Source: Galbibacter marinus (GTDB taxonomy: Bacteria; Bacteroidota; Bacteroidia; Flavobacteriales; Flavobacteriaceae). From it: 64,000 bases of DNA. Shown one piece after another: positions 42,243 through 51,027 of this stretch (the first letter of the stretch is position 1; each line of letters opens with the position of its first letter). A model generated the notes under the pieces. That model had not been told where the DNA came from. It did no database searches and saw only the letters and a list, made by a program, of their open reading frames with translations. The stretch covers positions 1-64,000 of the forward strand of contig NZ_AMSG01000015.1 of the NCBI RefSeq assembly GCF_000300875.1, given 5' to 3'. Position numbers and translations under genes: made by a program.

Positions 42243-43217
42243 TTAGAAATAACTTCCTTTTAAATTTAGTCCGTCACTTTCTGTAAAACCAAAGAGTAAA
42301 TTCATATTTTGTACGGCCTGACCAGAAGCACCCTTGATTAAATTGTCAACGATACTAGTGATAAGCAATACGTCATTATGCCTGTGAAGGTGAATAAAAC
42401 AATGATTGGTGTTAATAACCTGCTTTAAGTGGACTTCTTTGGTCGAAACATGTGTGAACGGTTCCATAACATAATAATCTTGGAACAAATTCCAAGTTTC
42501 TTCCAAACCTTTTTCAAATTTCATGTAGGATGTTACAAAAATTCCTTTAGCAAAATCACCACGTTGAGGTAATAAAAAGATGTCTGGTTGGTTGTTTTGG
42601 AGACTCACAATACTTTGATTGATCTCTCCTAAATGTTGGTGTGTAAATGGTTTGTACCAGGATAAATTATCATTTCTCCAACTAAAGTGTGTAGTTGGAG
42701 ATGGAACTACACCAGCGCCGGTACTTCCCGTTGTAGCATTAATGTGAATCGATTCTTTTAAGAGCCCTTCTTTTGCCAAAGGCAAAAGTCCAAGCTGTAT
42801 TGCAGTTGCAAAACAACCAGGGTTGGCAATGTGTTGTGCGTTTTTAATGGTTTGCTTCTGCAATTCTGGAAGTCCATATTCGAAGGTTCTTCCACCATAC
42901 GACTTATCAGGAGTTAACCTAAAGTCATTACTTAAGTCAATAATTTTGGTTTTGGCGGAAAATTCATGGACGTCTAAGAATTTTTTAGAATTCCCATGCC
43001 CTAGACATAGAAATAATACATCTACATCCGAATTTATACCCCCTACAAACTTAAGGTCACAACTCCCAAGTAAATCTTCATGCGAATGCGCAATTAGTTG
43101 ATCCGCTTTGGTTGTGCTGTATACAAAATCAATCTCAACTTCAGGGTGGTTCAAGAGGAGTCGAATTAATTCGCCTCCTGTATAACCTGAACCTCCTATT
43201 ATACCTGCTTTAATCAT
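42243..43217 (-). CDS. argC: N-acetyl-gamma-glutamyl-phosphate reductase
   Basis: The 324-residue enzyme reduces the N-acylglutamyl phosphate to the semialdehyde. IGGSGYTGGELIRLLLNHP is the NADP loop and the active-site cysteine is in ANPGCFATAIQLGLLPLA. ATTGSTGAGVVPSPTTHFSWR and the histidine segment YKPFTHQHLGEI follow the family order. It overlaps argG by 4 nt, a sign of translational coupling. The acetyl or succinyl specificity follows that of the pathway. Confidence 0.93.
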   Translation of the reverse strand: MIKAGIIGGSGYTGGELIRLLLNHPEVEIDFVYSTTKADQLIAHSHEDLLGSCDLKFVGGINSDVDVLFLCLGHGNSKKFLDVHEFSAKTKIIDLSNDFRLTPDKSYGGRTFEYGLPELQKQTIKNAQHIANPGCFATAIQLGLLPLAKEGLLKESIHINATTGSTGAGVVPSPTTHFSWRNDNLSWYKPFTHQHLGEINQSIVSLQNNQPDIFLLPQRGDFAKGIFVTSYMKFEKGLEETWNLFQDYYVMEPFTHVSTKEVHLKQVINTNHCFIHLHRHNDVLLITSIVDNLIKGASGQAVQNMNLLFGFTESDGLNLKGSYF

Positions 43218-44401
43218 TTTTCTGGATTGTTTACGGATTGATGGATTTTAACGGCATTAGAGCTGAGTTTTATAAAGCCTTTGGCTTGTTCGGCTGTCCA
43301 ACCTTTATTCATCTCACCATAACTACCGAATTTAGCATTCATTAAATCGTGCTCTGATTGAATTCCTTCTATTAGAAAACGGTATGGGTGAAGGCTTACA
43401 TAAACATCACCTGTGACATTCTTCTGAGTGTCGCTTAAGAAGGTTTCAATATTTCTCATCACTTCATCTAGGTAATTACCCTCGTGTAATAACATTCCGT
43501 ACCAATTGGAAAGGTATTCTTTGTGTTGTTGCTGCCACTTGGTTAGCACATGCTTTTCAAGGGTATGATGGGCCTTGATAATGATAAGTGGTGCAGCTGC
43601 TTCAAAACCAACTCTTCCTTTAATACCAATAATAGTATCTCCCACGTGGATATCACGTCCAATAGCGAATTGTGAAGCAATGGCATTGAGTTTTTCTATA
43701 AGGGCTACAGGAGTGTCAGACTTTCCATCGATAGCTGTTAATTCTCCTTTAGTAAAACTTAGCTTTAGGCGTTGTGTTCCCATATTAGTCAATTGACTTG
43801 GATAAGCCTCATTTGGTAGTGGCAAGTGAGAAGTAAGGGTTTCATCTCCACCTACACTTGTTCCCCAAAGTCCCTTGTTAACTGAGTATTTAGCCTTTTC
43901 CCATGACATGTGAATGCCTTTACTTTTTAAATAATCAATCTCTTGTTGTCTTGAGAGTTGTTGATCACGTATAGGGGTAATTATTTCAATTTCTGGGGCT
44001 AGAATTTGAAAGATCATATCGAATCTCACTTGATCATTTCCGGCTCCAGTACTACCATGTGCGATGTAATTAGCACCGTTTTCTTTTGCGTAATTTACAA
44101 TTTCAATAGCCTGTACAATCCGTTCAGCACTTACCGAAAGAGGGTAGGTGTTGTTTTTAAGAACGTTTCCAAAAATAAGGTATTTAACGACCTTGTTGTA
44201 AAAATTATCTACCGCATCTATGGACACATAATTTTTAGCACCTAATGTAAGGGCTTTTTGTTTAATTTCTGCAATTTCTTCTTTAGAAAAACCTCCAGTG
44301 TTAACACTAACGGCATGTACTTCATATCCTTGTTCAGAAAGAGATTTTGCGCAATAGGAAGTGTCTAGTCCTCCACTGTAAGCTAATACTAATTTTTTCA
44401 T
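43214..44401 (-). CDS. argG: Argininosuccinate synthase
   Basis: The enzyme joins citrulline and aspartate with ATP. The 395-residue protein has the PP-loop LAYSGGLDTSYCAKSLSEQG, IAHGSTGAGNDQVRFD and the citrulline-binding segment EKAKYSVNKGLWGTSVGG. It is the second gene of the operon and overlaps the GNAT gene by 4 nt at the start and argC by 4 nt at the end. The length matches the Bacteroidetes branch. Confidence 0.94.
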   Translation of the reverse strand: MKKLVLAYSGGLDTSYCAKSLSEQGYEVHAVSVNTGGFSKEEIAEIKQKALTLGAKNYVSIDAVDNFYNKVVKYLIFGNVLKNNTYPLSVSAERIVQAIEIVNYAKENGANYIAHGSTGAGNDQVRFDMIFQILAPEIEIITPIRDQQLSRQQEIDYLKSKGIHMSWEKAKYSVNKGLWGTSVGGDETLTSHLPLPNEAYPSQLTNMGTQRLKLSFTKGELTAIDGKSDTPVALIEKLNAIASQFAIGRDIHVGDTIIGIKGRVGFEAAAPLIIIKAHHTLEKHVLTKWQQQHKEYLSNWYGMLLHEGNYLDEVMRNIETFLSDTQKNVTGDVYVSLHPYRFLIEGIQSEHDLMNAKFGSYGEMNKGWTAEQAKGFIKLSSNAVKIHQSVNNPEK

Positions 44402-45045
44402 TTTTTGAATATTTTATCTAGTTTGTCCTTTGGTAGATGTAAGGATTCTTTTATGCTTTTTAATCGTTTAAAAACCTTTGAGTTATTGTTGTGTTTGAGT
44501 TGTGCTTTGTTGTTTTTCTGCTTTTCAATTGGATCGTACAACATCCCTGTGCACAAGCACATTTTCCCTTCATTACGCATTAATATGTCGTAATTTCTAC
44601 AGGTTTTACAACCATTCCAAAAACTTGGGTCATCTGTAAGCTCAGAAAAAGTTACAGGTTCATAACCCAAATCATAATTAATTTTCATTACTGCGAGCCC
44701 CGTAGTAATTCCGAAAATTTTAGCCTCCGGAAACTTTTCTCTACTGTGTTGAAATACCTTCTTTTTGATTTCAGTGGCTAAACCTTGGCCTCTAAAATCA
44801 GGATGGACGATGAGCCCAGAATTCGCCACAAATTTTCCATGCCCCCAAGTTTCTATATAGCAAAATCCAGCGAATTTTTTGCCTTCAATGGCAATTACCG
44901 CATTCCCATTCTGAATTTTGGTGGTAATATATTCAGGAGTTCGCTTTGCGATACCAGTCCCTCTTTGCTTAGCAGACTCTTCAATGGTATCACATATCTC
45001 CTGTGCATAATGAATATGCTTATCGTTTGCAATTAGTATTTGCAT
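44398..45045 (-). CDS. GNAT acyltransferase with C-terminal cysteine cluster, candidate N-acylglutamate synthase
   Basis: The 215-residue protein has a GNAT fold with the acyl-CoA loop VHPDFRGQGLATEIKKKVF (Q/RxxGxG/A type). A C-terminal extension carries C146-x2-C149-x13-C163-x-C165 (WNGCKTCRNYD, GKMCLCTG), which may bind a metal. It is the first gene of the operon and overlaps argG. The operon has no classical ArgA or ArgJ, so this is the best candidate for the first, acyl-transferring step (acetyl or succinyl). That assignment is inferred from position; similar GNATs in Bacteroides have been proposed for the same role. Confidence 0.7.
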   Translation of the reverse strand: MQILIANDKHIHYAQEICDTIEESAKQRGTGIAKRTPEYITTKIQNGNAVIAIEGKKFAGFCYIETWGHGKFVANSGLIVHPDFRGQGLATEIKKKVFQHSREKFPEAKIFGITTGLAVMKINYDLGYEPVTFSELTDDPSFWNGCKTCRNYDILMRNEGKMCLCTGMLYDPIEKQKNNKAQLKHNNNSKVFKRLKSIKESLHLPKDKLDKIFKK

Positions 45046-45371
45046 TCAATTACCTGTTTAAAAATTAATGAAAATATAAAAATGGTTTCTTTGAAGGGGA
45101 GTTGGACACACCTAACTCCAATAATATGATCGCACCCTTACGGGCGACGACGGCGAGGAAAACGAACTTGGCGAACAGGTACCAAAGCAAATAACGACGT
45201 TGTGCTTAACGACGCTTTTGAAAAGGTTTTATATTTTTGTTGTTCTGTTTGCATTGTGCAATTAATTCGTGTTGTATTAATTCTACAGTGCAATATTAGG
45301 AATTATTATTAAATTAAAATGTGTAATCTTTGTTAAATTTGTAACATACTAATATAAAGCCTAACCACAAT
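45046..45371. other. Divergent intergenic region with a GC-rich structured patch
   Basis: Between the divergent GNAT-led operon and pabB, an unusually GC-rich block (about 45131-45216) interrupts otherwise AT-rich sequence. It contains a CGCACCC/GGGCG mini-hairpin at about 45133-45148, and AACGACG occurs twice (about 45195 and 45213). No coding frame fits. The pabB -7 box lies at 45334-45341. Confidence 0.5.
45334..45341 (+). promoter_or_regulatory. Putative -7 element of pabB
   Basis: TAAATTTG matches TAnnTTTG, 30 nt before the pabB ATG. No clear TTTG occurs at the -33 position. Confidence 0.4.
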
Positions 45372-46670
45372 ATGCGTAGAACTGTTAAACAATTCAATAT
45401 TTCAAATGTTGAGCTGTTTAAAACCCAGCTTTTAAAATGGTCGAATCAATTTCAAGAGGTTGTCTGGTTGGATAGCAACCAGCACAAAAATGCTAATAGT
45501 CAATATGAGGCCATACTTGCCTTAGATGCCCTTACCAGTATTAAGACCGATTACACTGCAGCTTTTAGTGATCTCAAAGAATATCAGATAGCCACAAAAG
45601 ATTGGATATTTGGTTACTTGACATATGATTTGAAGAATGCAGTTGAGGATTTGAGTTCCAAAAACTTTGATGGTTTAGCTTTGCCTGACCTTTATTTTTT
45701 CCAACCTAAGAAATTATTTGTAATCAACGGTTCGGTGGTAGAATTCCATTATTTGGCCATGGTAGATGATGAGCTGGAACAAGATTATAAGGAAATTCAA
45801 GCTATAGAAGCTTTAGAGAAATTAGAAAGTGAAACAGCCTCTCTTAAAATAAGTCTTCGAATGCAGAAGGATTCGTACTTTGAACACTTTCAAAAGATTA
45901 TTGATCATATACATAGAGGTGATATATACGAGGTGAATTTCTGTCAGGAATTTTATGCTGAAGATTCTAGTATAGATCCATTAAAAACCTTTTCGAACCT
46001 CAATAACATATCTAAAGCTCCCTTTGCTTGTTATTTTAAATATGACCAGTACCACTTGCTATGTGCATCTCCAGAACGATTTATGCAACGTCGGGGTAAT
46101 ATTGTTATTTCACAACCCATCAAAGGAACCTCCAAAAGATCTAAAGATAAGGTAGAGGATGCCAAGCTACTTGAACATTTGAAAAACGATCCCAAAGAGC
46201 GTTCAGAAAATGTTATGATTGTGGATCTTGTGCGGAATGATCTTTCTAAAATTGCGGAAAAAGGTAGTGTGGAAGTAGAAGAATTGTGTAAAGTTTACAG
46301 TTTTTTACAAGTACATCAGATGGTTTCCACAATATCAGCACAAGTGCCAACGCAAACCAACTCAGTGGATGCGATTAAAAGTATTTTTCCTATGGGAAGT
46401 ATGACAGGTGCGCCCAAGTATACTGCTATGAAAATTATTGAGCAGCAAGAAACATTTAAAAGAGGTTTGTACAGTGGGGCTGTCGGCTATTTTGATCCTC
46501 TAGGAAACTTTGATTTTAATGTGATCATTCGAAGTATTATATATAATTCTAAAAAAAGATATGTATCTTTCTCAGTCGGGAGTGCTATTACAGCAAAATC
46601 AATCCCAGAAAACGAGTATGAGGAATGTCTCATAAAGGCAAAGGCCATGAGGGATGTTCTGGAAAATTAA
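45372..46670 (+). CDS. pabB: Aminodeoxychorismate synthase component I
   Basis: The 432-residue chorismate-binding enzyme makes 4-amino-4-deoxychorismate for folate. The core has IIDHIHRGDIYEVNFCQEF, APFACYFKYDQYHLLCASPERFM, the ISQPIKGTSKRS segment, SENVMIVDLVRNDLSKIA and IFPMGSMTGAPKYTAMKIIE. The PIKGT motif (lysine) distinguishes PabB-type from TrpE-type enzymes (PIAGT). It was read from the ATG at 45372. The GH43 gene starts 15 nt after its stop. Confidence 0.9.
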   Translation: MRRTVKQFNISNVELFKTQLLKWSNQFQEVVWLDSNQHKNANSQYEAILALDALTSIKTDYTAAFSDLKEYQIATKDWIFGYLTYDLKNAVEDLSSKNFDGLALPDLYFFQPKKLFVINGSVVEFHYLAMVDDELEQDYKEIQAIEALEKLESETASLKISLRMQKDSYFEHFQKIIDHIHRGDIYEVNFCQEFYAEDSSIDPLKTFSNLNNISKAPFACYFKYDQYHLLCASPERFMQRRGNIVISQPIKGTSKRSKDKVEDAKLLEHLKNDPKERSENVMIVDLVRNDLSKIAEKGSVEVEELCKVYSFLQVHQMVSTISAQVPTQTNSVDAIKSIFPMGSMTGAPKYTAMKIIEQQETFKRGLYSGAVGYFDPLGNFDFNVIIRSIIYNSKKRYVSFSVGSAITAKSIPENEYEECLIKAKAMRDVLEN

Positions 46671-46684
46671 ATGATCCAAATTTT

Positions 46685-47644
46685 ATGAAACCTACCTTAT
46701 TATTTTTAGCCATGTCGCTTTGTTTTTCTACCTGGGGACAAAACAATCCTGTTTTTCCAGGTTGGTATGCCGATCCAGAAGGAGTTGTTTTTGATGATGC
46801 GTATTGGATTTATCCAACCTTTTCCGCCGCTTACGAAGATCAGGTCTTTCTAGACGCTTTTTCTTCTAAAGATTTGGTGAATTGGACTAAGCATCCAAGA
46901 GTTTTGGATACTTCAGCGGTAAAATGGGCACATCGTGCGGTGTGGGCTCCTGCCATTGTTAAAAAAGACCAGAAGTACTATTTATTCTTTGGAGCCAATG
47001 ATATTCAAAGTGATCAAGAAGAAGGAGGGATAGGAGTAGCCGTAGCTGATAAGCCAACTGGACCTTTTAAAGATTTAATTGGTAAACCTCTTGTGGGTAA
47101 ATTTCATAATGGTGCACAACCAATAGACCAGTTCGTGTTTAAAGATAAAGATGGTCAATATTATTTGATCTATGGAGGATGGGGGCATTGTAATATAGCT
47201 AAACTCAAGGACGATTTTACAGGATTTATACCCTTTGAGGATGGGAGTGTATTTAAAGAAATCACTCCTGAGGGATATGTAGAAGGCCCTTTTATGTTCA
47301 TCAAAGATGGTAAGTATTATTTTATGTGGTCAGAAGGAGGATGGACGGGTCCAGATTATAGTGTGGCTTATGCCATCGCAGATTCACCCATGGGCCCCTT
47401 TACACGAATTGATAAGATTCTCGAGCAACAACCGGAAATTGCTACGGGTGCGGGTCACCACTCAGTGATTCAATATCCAGATTCCAATCAGTACTATATT
47501 GTGTATCATCGTAGGCCTAAAGCAGAAACTGCAAGAGATTCTAGAGAGACTTGTATTGAAGTGATGGAGTTTGATGATAATGGATTCATTAAACCAGTTA
47601 CTATTACAACAGAAGGGGTAAAAGCACACCCTTTGAGAAAATAA
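46685..47644 (+). CDS. Glycoside hydrolase family 43 secreted protein
   Basis: A 319-residue protein with a signal peptide (MKPTLLFLAMSLCFSTWGQ) and the GH43 five-bladed propeller. Likely catalytic residues are Asp30 (GWYADPEG, general base), Asp148 (AQPIDQFVF, pKa modulator) and Glu200 (YVEGPFMF, general acid). GH43 enzymes remove arabinose or xylose from plant or algal polysaccharides. An upstream in-frame ATG at 46625 lies inside pabB, and I prefer 46685. No other polysaccharide genes are nearby. Confidence 0.85.
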   Translation: MKPTLLFLAMSLCFSTWGQNNPVFPGWYADPEGVVFDDAYWIYPTFSAAYEDQVFLDAFSSKDLVNWTKHPRVLDTSAVKWAHRAVWAPAIVKKDQKYYLFFGANDIQSDQEEGGIGVAVADKPTGPFKDLIGKPLVGKFHNGAQPIDQFVFKDKDGQYYLIYGGWGHCNIAKLKDDFTGFIPFEDGSVFKEITPEGYVEGPFMFIKDGKYYFMWSEGGWTGPDYSVAYAIADSPMGPFTRIDKILEQQPEIATGAGHHSVIQYPDSNQYYIVYHRRPKAETARDSRETCIEVMEFDDNGFIKPVTITTEGVKAHPLRK

Positions 47645-47717
47645 TTTAGAATTCTTTAGGGAATTTGCAGATGGTTTACGATTTTAGAGACAGTGAACCA
47701 CCTCTTTATTTTGTGAT

Positions 47718-48578
47718 ATGGAATATCAAGGATACCATTTTTATTGTCATAATAGACGACTTTTCGGCCAGTATTGGTATAGCGAAAAACCAAAGGCAGC
47801 TATTGTCTTAGTACATGGTATGGGTGAACATAGTGGTCGTTATTCAGGATCATTAATCCCTGAATTAGTGGATGCTGGATTTGCCGTCTTTGGGTACGAT
47901 CTTTTCGGACACGGACATAGCGAAGGAAAAAGGGGATGCTGCCCTAATTTTAAGGCAGTTTTAAATAGTATTGAGGCAGTATGTGAGAAAAAAAAGGAAA
48001 TATTTCCGGAGTTGGATTTGTTTCTATATGGGCACAGTCTTGGAGGGAATTTAGTATTGAATTACGCCATGAACCGAGATATAAATTGTAAAGGTTTGAT
48101 AGTTTCAAGTCCCTATTTAGAATTGGCTTTCGACCCGCCTACTTGGAAACTATACTTAGGTAAATTATGTCATTATGTCTATCCTAAAATAACTTTACCA
48201 AGTGGCATAGACCCTAAATACATTTCACGAGTGGAAGAAGAAGTAGAAAAGTATAAAGACGATCCTCTGGTGCATAATATGGTTAGTCCACTGTATACGT
48301 TTCCAGTTATGGAAAGCGGACAATGGATTATGCAAAACCCGGATAAACTCTCTATAAAAACTTTGTTGTTTCATGGGACGGGAGATTATATCACGAGTCA
48401 CTGGGCAAGTAAAGCTTTTTCAAAGCAATCTCCTCTAATTGACCTTAAACTATATAAGGGCGGTTACCATGAGCTGCATAACGATCTTCAAAAAGAGGAC
48501 TTGTTTAAAACGGTGATCGAGTGGTTGAATGAACAATTAGGAGTAAATCAAGTAAATGATATAAGTATTACGCAATAA
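47718..48578 (+). CDS. Alpha/beta hydrolase, monoacylglycerol lipase-like
   Basis: This 286-residue protein has the serine hydrolase triad Ser107 (YGHSLGG), Asp223 (FHGTGDYITS) and His251 (KGGYHELHND), plus the oxyanion strand LVHGMGEHSGRY and GYDLFGHGHSEG. These features fit the monoglyceride lipase/lysophospholipase branch. No signal peptide is seen, so it is probably cytoplasmic. Its stop codon overlaps the ung start (TAATG), so the two are likely co-translated. Confidence 0.85.
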   Translation: MEYQGYHFYCHNRRLFGQYWYSEKPKAAIVLVHGMGEHSGRYSGSLIPELVDAGFAVFGYDLFGHGHSEGKRGCCPNFKAVLNSIEAVCEKKKEIFPELDLFLYGHSLGGNLVLNYAMNRDINCKGLIVSSPYLELAFDPPTWKLYLGKLCHYVYPKITLPSGIDPKYISRVEEEVEKYKDDPLVHNMVSPLYTFPVMESGQWIMQNPDKLSIKTLLFHGTGDYITSHWASKAFSKQSPLIDLKLYKGGYHELHNDLQKEDLFKTVIEWLNEQLGVNQVNDISITQ

Positions 48579-49243
48579 TGAAGTTAGACCTAAGTCCAGA
48601 CTGGAAGTCTCATTTAAAGGAAGAATTTAAGAAAACGTATTTTAAAGAGTTACTTGATTTTATAGCCTTGGAATACCAAAATAGCATCTGTTATCCTCCT
48701 TTGGATTCCATATTTGCTGCATTTGAACATTGTAGCTTTGATCAGTGTAAGGTCGTAATTATAGGCCAAGATCCTTATCATGGGCCAAATCAGGCTAATG
48801 GGTTATGTTTTTCAGTTGCTGAAGGGACCTCACACCCTCCTTCGCTTATAAATATTTTTAAAGAATTGGCCTCGGATGTAGATAAAACTTATCCTTTGAG
48901 TGGGAATCTGGAACATTGGGCAAAACAAGGAGTTCTTTTACTTAATGCAACATTGACTGTACGAGAATCGAAGGCTGGGAGCCATCAAAAAATGGGCTGG
49001 GAGACCTTTACGGATCAGGTGATCAAAACTATATCCAAAGATAAGTCGGATGTTGTCTTTATGCTTTGGGGTGGTTATGCCAAAGAAAAAGTAAAACTTA
49101 TAGACACCAAAAAGCATCATGTATTAGTCTCTGGACATCCTTCACCATTAAGTGCGAATAGAGGGTATTGGTTTGGAAATAAGCACTTTAGTCGATGTAA
49201 TGAAATTTTAACTTCTTTACAATTAGACCCTATATATTGGTGA
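48578..49243 (+). CDS. ung: Uracil-DNA glycosylase
   Basis: The 221-residue base-excision enzyme removes uracil from DNA. The water-activating loop is IIGQDPYHGPNQANGLCFSV (Asp65, His68), the uracil-specificity asparagine lies in LLLNATLTVRE and the DNA-intercalation loop is GHPSPLSANRGYWF. The length and motifs are normal for family 1. Its last 14 nt overlap the end of the convergent SBP-like gene. Confidence 0.95.
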   Translation: MKLDLSPDWKSHLKEEFKKTYFKELLDFIALEYQNSICYPPLDSIFAAFEHCSFDQCKVVIIGQDPYHGPNQANGLCFSVAEGTSHPPSLINIFKELASDVDKTYPLSGNLEHWAKQGVLLLNATLTVRESKAGSHQKMGWETFTDQVIKTISKDKSDVVFMLWGGYAKEKVKLIDTKKHHVLVSGHPSPLSANRGYWFGNKHFSRCNEILTSLQLDPIYW

Positions 49244-50081
49244 CTACATCCTCATATGGGAGCACTTGGTCTATGATGTTTAACTCCAAGAGTTGTTGTT
49301 GAACATTTTTAATCATCATTGGGGTAATGTTTTCCTGACTCCAACGGGTAATTGACAACCATTCTTGCACATCTTCTGCTTTTAGCCCATACCGATTTGA
49401 TAACATTCTATCAATACTCGGGATATCCTTAAAATCCGAAGTATAAATATTGATAACCTCTAAAATATGTTTGATGAGATTTGAATGTTTTTTAATTGCC
49501 GCATCGCTAGCTGCAATTACAAAACATGGCCAAGGAGTAGGACAGTCTGATATTCTTCTGAAGATACCTTGATCAACCAGTGGTTTTGTCATAAAATGCT
49601 CCCACATGAAATAATCTGCCGAACCATTACCAAGGGCAGTTACGGCACCGTTTATGTCATTGACCACCTCAAAGCTTAGATCTTTAGTGTCCCAACCCTG
49701 TTCATTTGCGTTGATATAAGCCATCAGATGGCTTCCACTTCCATATCTTGATATGGCTGCTTTAGTTCCTTTTACATCTTCAAGGGTCTTGAAACTGGAA
49801 TGGGCATCCACATGAATACCCCAATACAGAGGGGAATCCACAAATTTTTGGATGATTTTAACTTGATTTCCAGCCGCGATATCCTTTACAATACCTTCGG
49901 TAAGTATTACTGCGATATCAGTTTCATCATCACGTAGTAGCTGACACATCTTGCCAGTTCCCTCTGGAACATCACTCCACTGTAATTCAATTCCTCTATC
50001 CTCGAAGGCACCATCGTCGATTGCCAAATGCCAGGGGAGGTTAAAATGTTCTGGAACTCCAGAAATTCGTATCTTTTTCAT
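49230..50081 (-). CDS. Substrate-binding-protein-like protein without signal peptide
   Basis: The 283-residue protein resembles NMT1/TauA-type periplasmic binding proteins. It has IRISGVPEHFNLPWHLAIDDGAF at the N-terminus, GNQVKIIQKFVDSPLYWGIHV and AAISRYGSGSHLMAYINAN in the hinge, and FVIAASDAAIKKH late. It starts directly with the first beta strand (MKKIRISG) and has neither a signal peptide nor a lipobox. No ABC permease or ATPase gene is nearby. It may act as a cytoplasmic ligand-binding or sensory protein, a role that is only inferred. Confidence 0.7.
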   Translation of the reverse strand: MKKIRISGVPEHFNLPWHLAIDDGAFEDRGIELQWSDVPEGTGKMCQLLRDDETDIAVILTEGIVKDIAAGNQVKIIQKFVDSPLYWGIHVDAHSSFKTLEDVKGTKAAISRYGSGSHLMAYINANEQGWDTKDLSFEVVNDINGAVTALGNGSADYFMWEHFMTKPLVDQGIFRRISDCPTPWPCFVIAASDAAIKKHSNLIKHILEVINIYTSDFKDIPSIDRMLSNRYGLKAEDVQEWLSITRWSQENITPMMIKNVQQQLLELNIIDQVLPYEDVVTNI

Positions 50082-50150
50082 GTTTCTTATTCAAAAAGTG
50101 TCTGAAATTAAAAATAGAAAATTTATCAAAGTAAGATGGTAATGATGGCA

Positions 50151-51026
50151 TTAAATTTTAGAAATTTTATCCAAAGCAAATACAATGAGTTTTTTCATGG
50201 CTAATTTAGGATCTTTGGAAACAGTTCCATTAGCTCTATTGGCTACAACACTGTTTAGCGATATGGCTTTATGTCCTAGTAATTTTGACATTCCATAGAT
50301 TGCTGAGGTTTCCATTTCCAAATTGGTGATTTTTTGATTTTTATAATCGAATGTCGAGAGACTATTAATTAGCTCGGGATTTTTTAATGGCAAGCGCAAC
50401 ACTCTAGATTGAGGTCCATAAAAACCAACATTTGTAGCAGTGATACCTAGGTGTAAATTAACATCTTTAAATATTTTCAATAAATCATTGTCCCCTGCTA
50501 TAACATAGGGTGTAGGGTGGGTGGGTGGCCAAGGTATTTGATTGGTGAAAGCCGTTTGGTAGTCAGATTCTTGAATAGTTTCACTTTGATAGTAGTGCAA
50601 TAAACCATCTAAGCCTACGGCATATTTGCTTGCAAGGATACTATCGACCTTCAATTCCTTTTGAATAGCCCCAGTGGTACCGATTCGCACAATTTTTAAT
50701 GATGTATGTTTCGGCTTTTCACCACGCGTTTTAAAATCAATATTAACCAGTGCATCCAGCTCGTTGAGAACAATATCAATATTATCGGTACCAATTCCAG
50801 TTGATATAACACTTAGACGCTGCGAATTGTACCATCCAGTGTGGGTGATAAACTCACGCTTTCCTTTTTTAATTTCAACAACCTCGAAATGTTTCGAAAC
50901 CTCAGCGACACGATCAGGATCACCAACGGTAATTACCGTTGAAGCAAGATCTTCTGGAAATAAATTTAAGTGATATATACTGCCATCCTCATTGAGGATT
51001 AGCTCAGATGCATCTATGCTAGTCAT
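50151..51026 (-). CDS. Nucleoside phosphorylase (uridine phosphorylase-like)
   Basis: The 291-residue protein has the nucleoside phosphorylase-I fold with ITVGDPDRVAEVSKHF, STGIGTDNIDIVLNEL (phosphate loop), RIGTTGAIQKEL and the base/ribose-binding NLEMETSAIYGMSKLLG. These features match uridine or purine nucleoside phosphorylase-like enzymes. I use the ATG at 51026, just one base after the DUF1835 stop (51028), because the longer frame start at 51062 lies inside DUF1835. It is probably translationally coupled. Confidence 0.82.
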   Translation of the reverse strand: MTSIDASELILNEDGSIYHLNLFPEDLASTVITVGDPDRVAEVSKHFEVVEIKKGKREFITHTGWYNSQRLSVISTGIGTDNIDIVLNELDALVNIDFKTRGEKPKHTSLKIVRIGTTGAIQKELKVDSILASKYAVGLDGLLHYYQSETIQESDYQTAFTNQIPWPPTHPTPYVIAGDNDLLKIFKDVNLHLGITATNVGFYGPQSRVLRLPLKNPELINSLSTFDYKNQKITNLEMETSAIYGMSKLLGHKAISLNSVVANRANGTVSKDPKLAMKKLIVFALDKISKI

Positions 51027-51027
51027 T

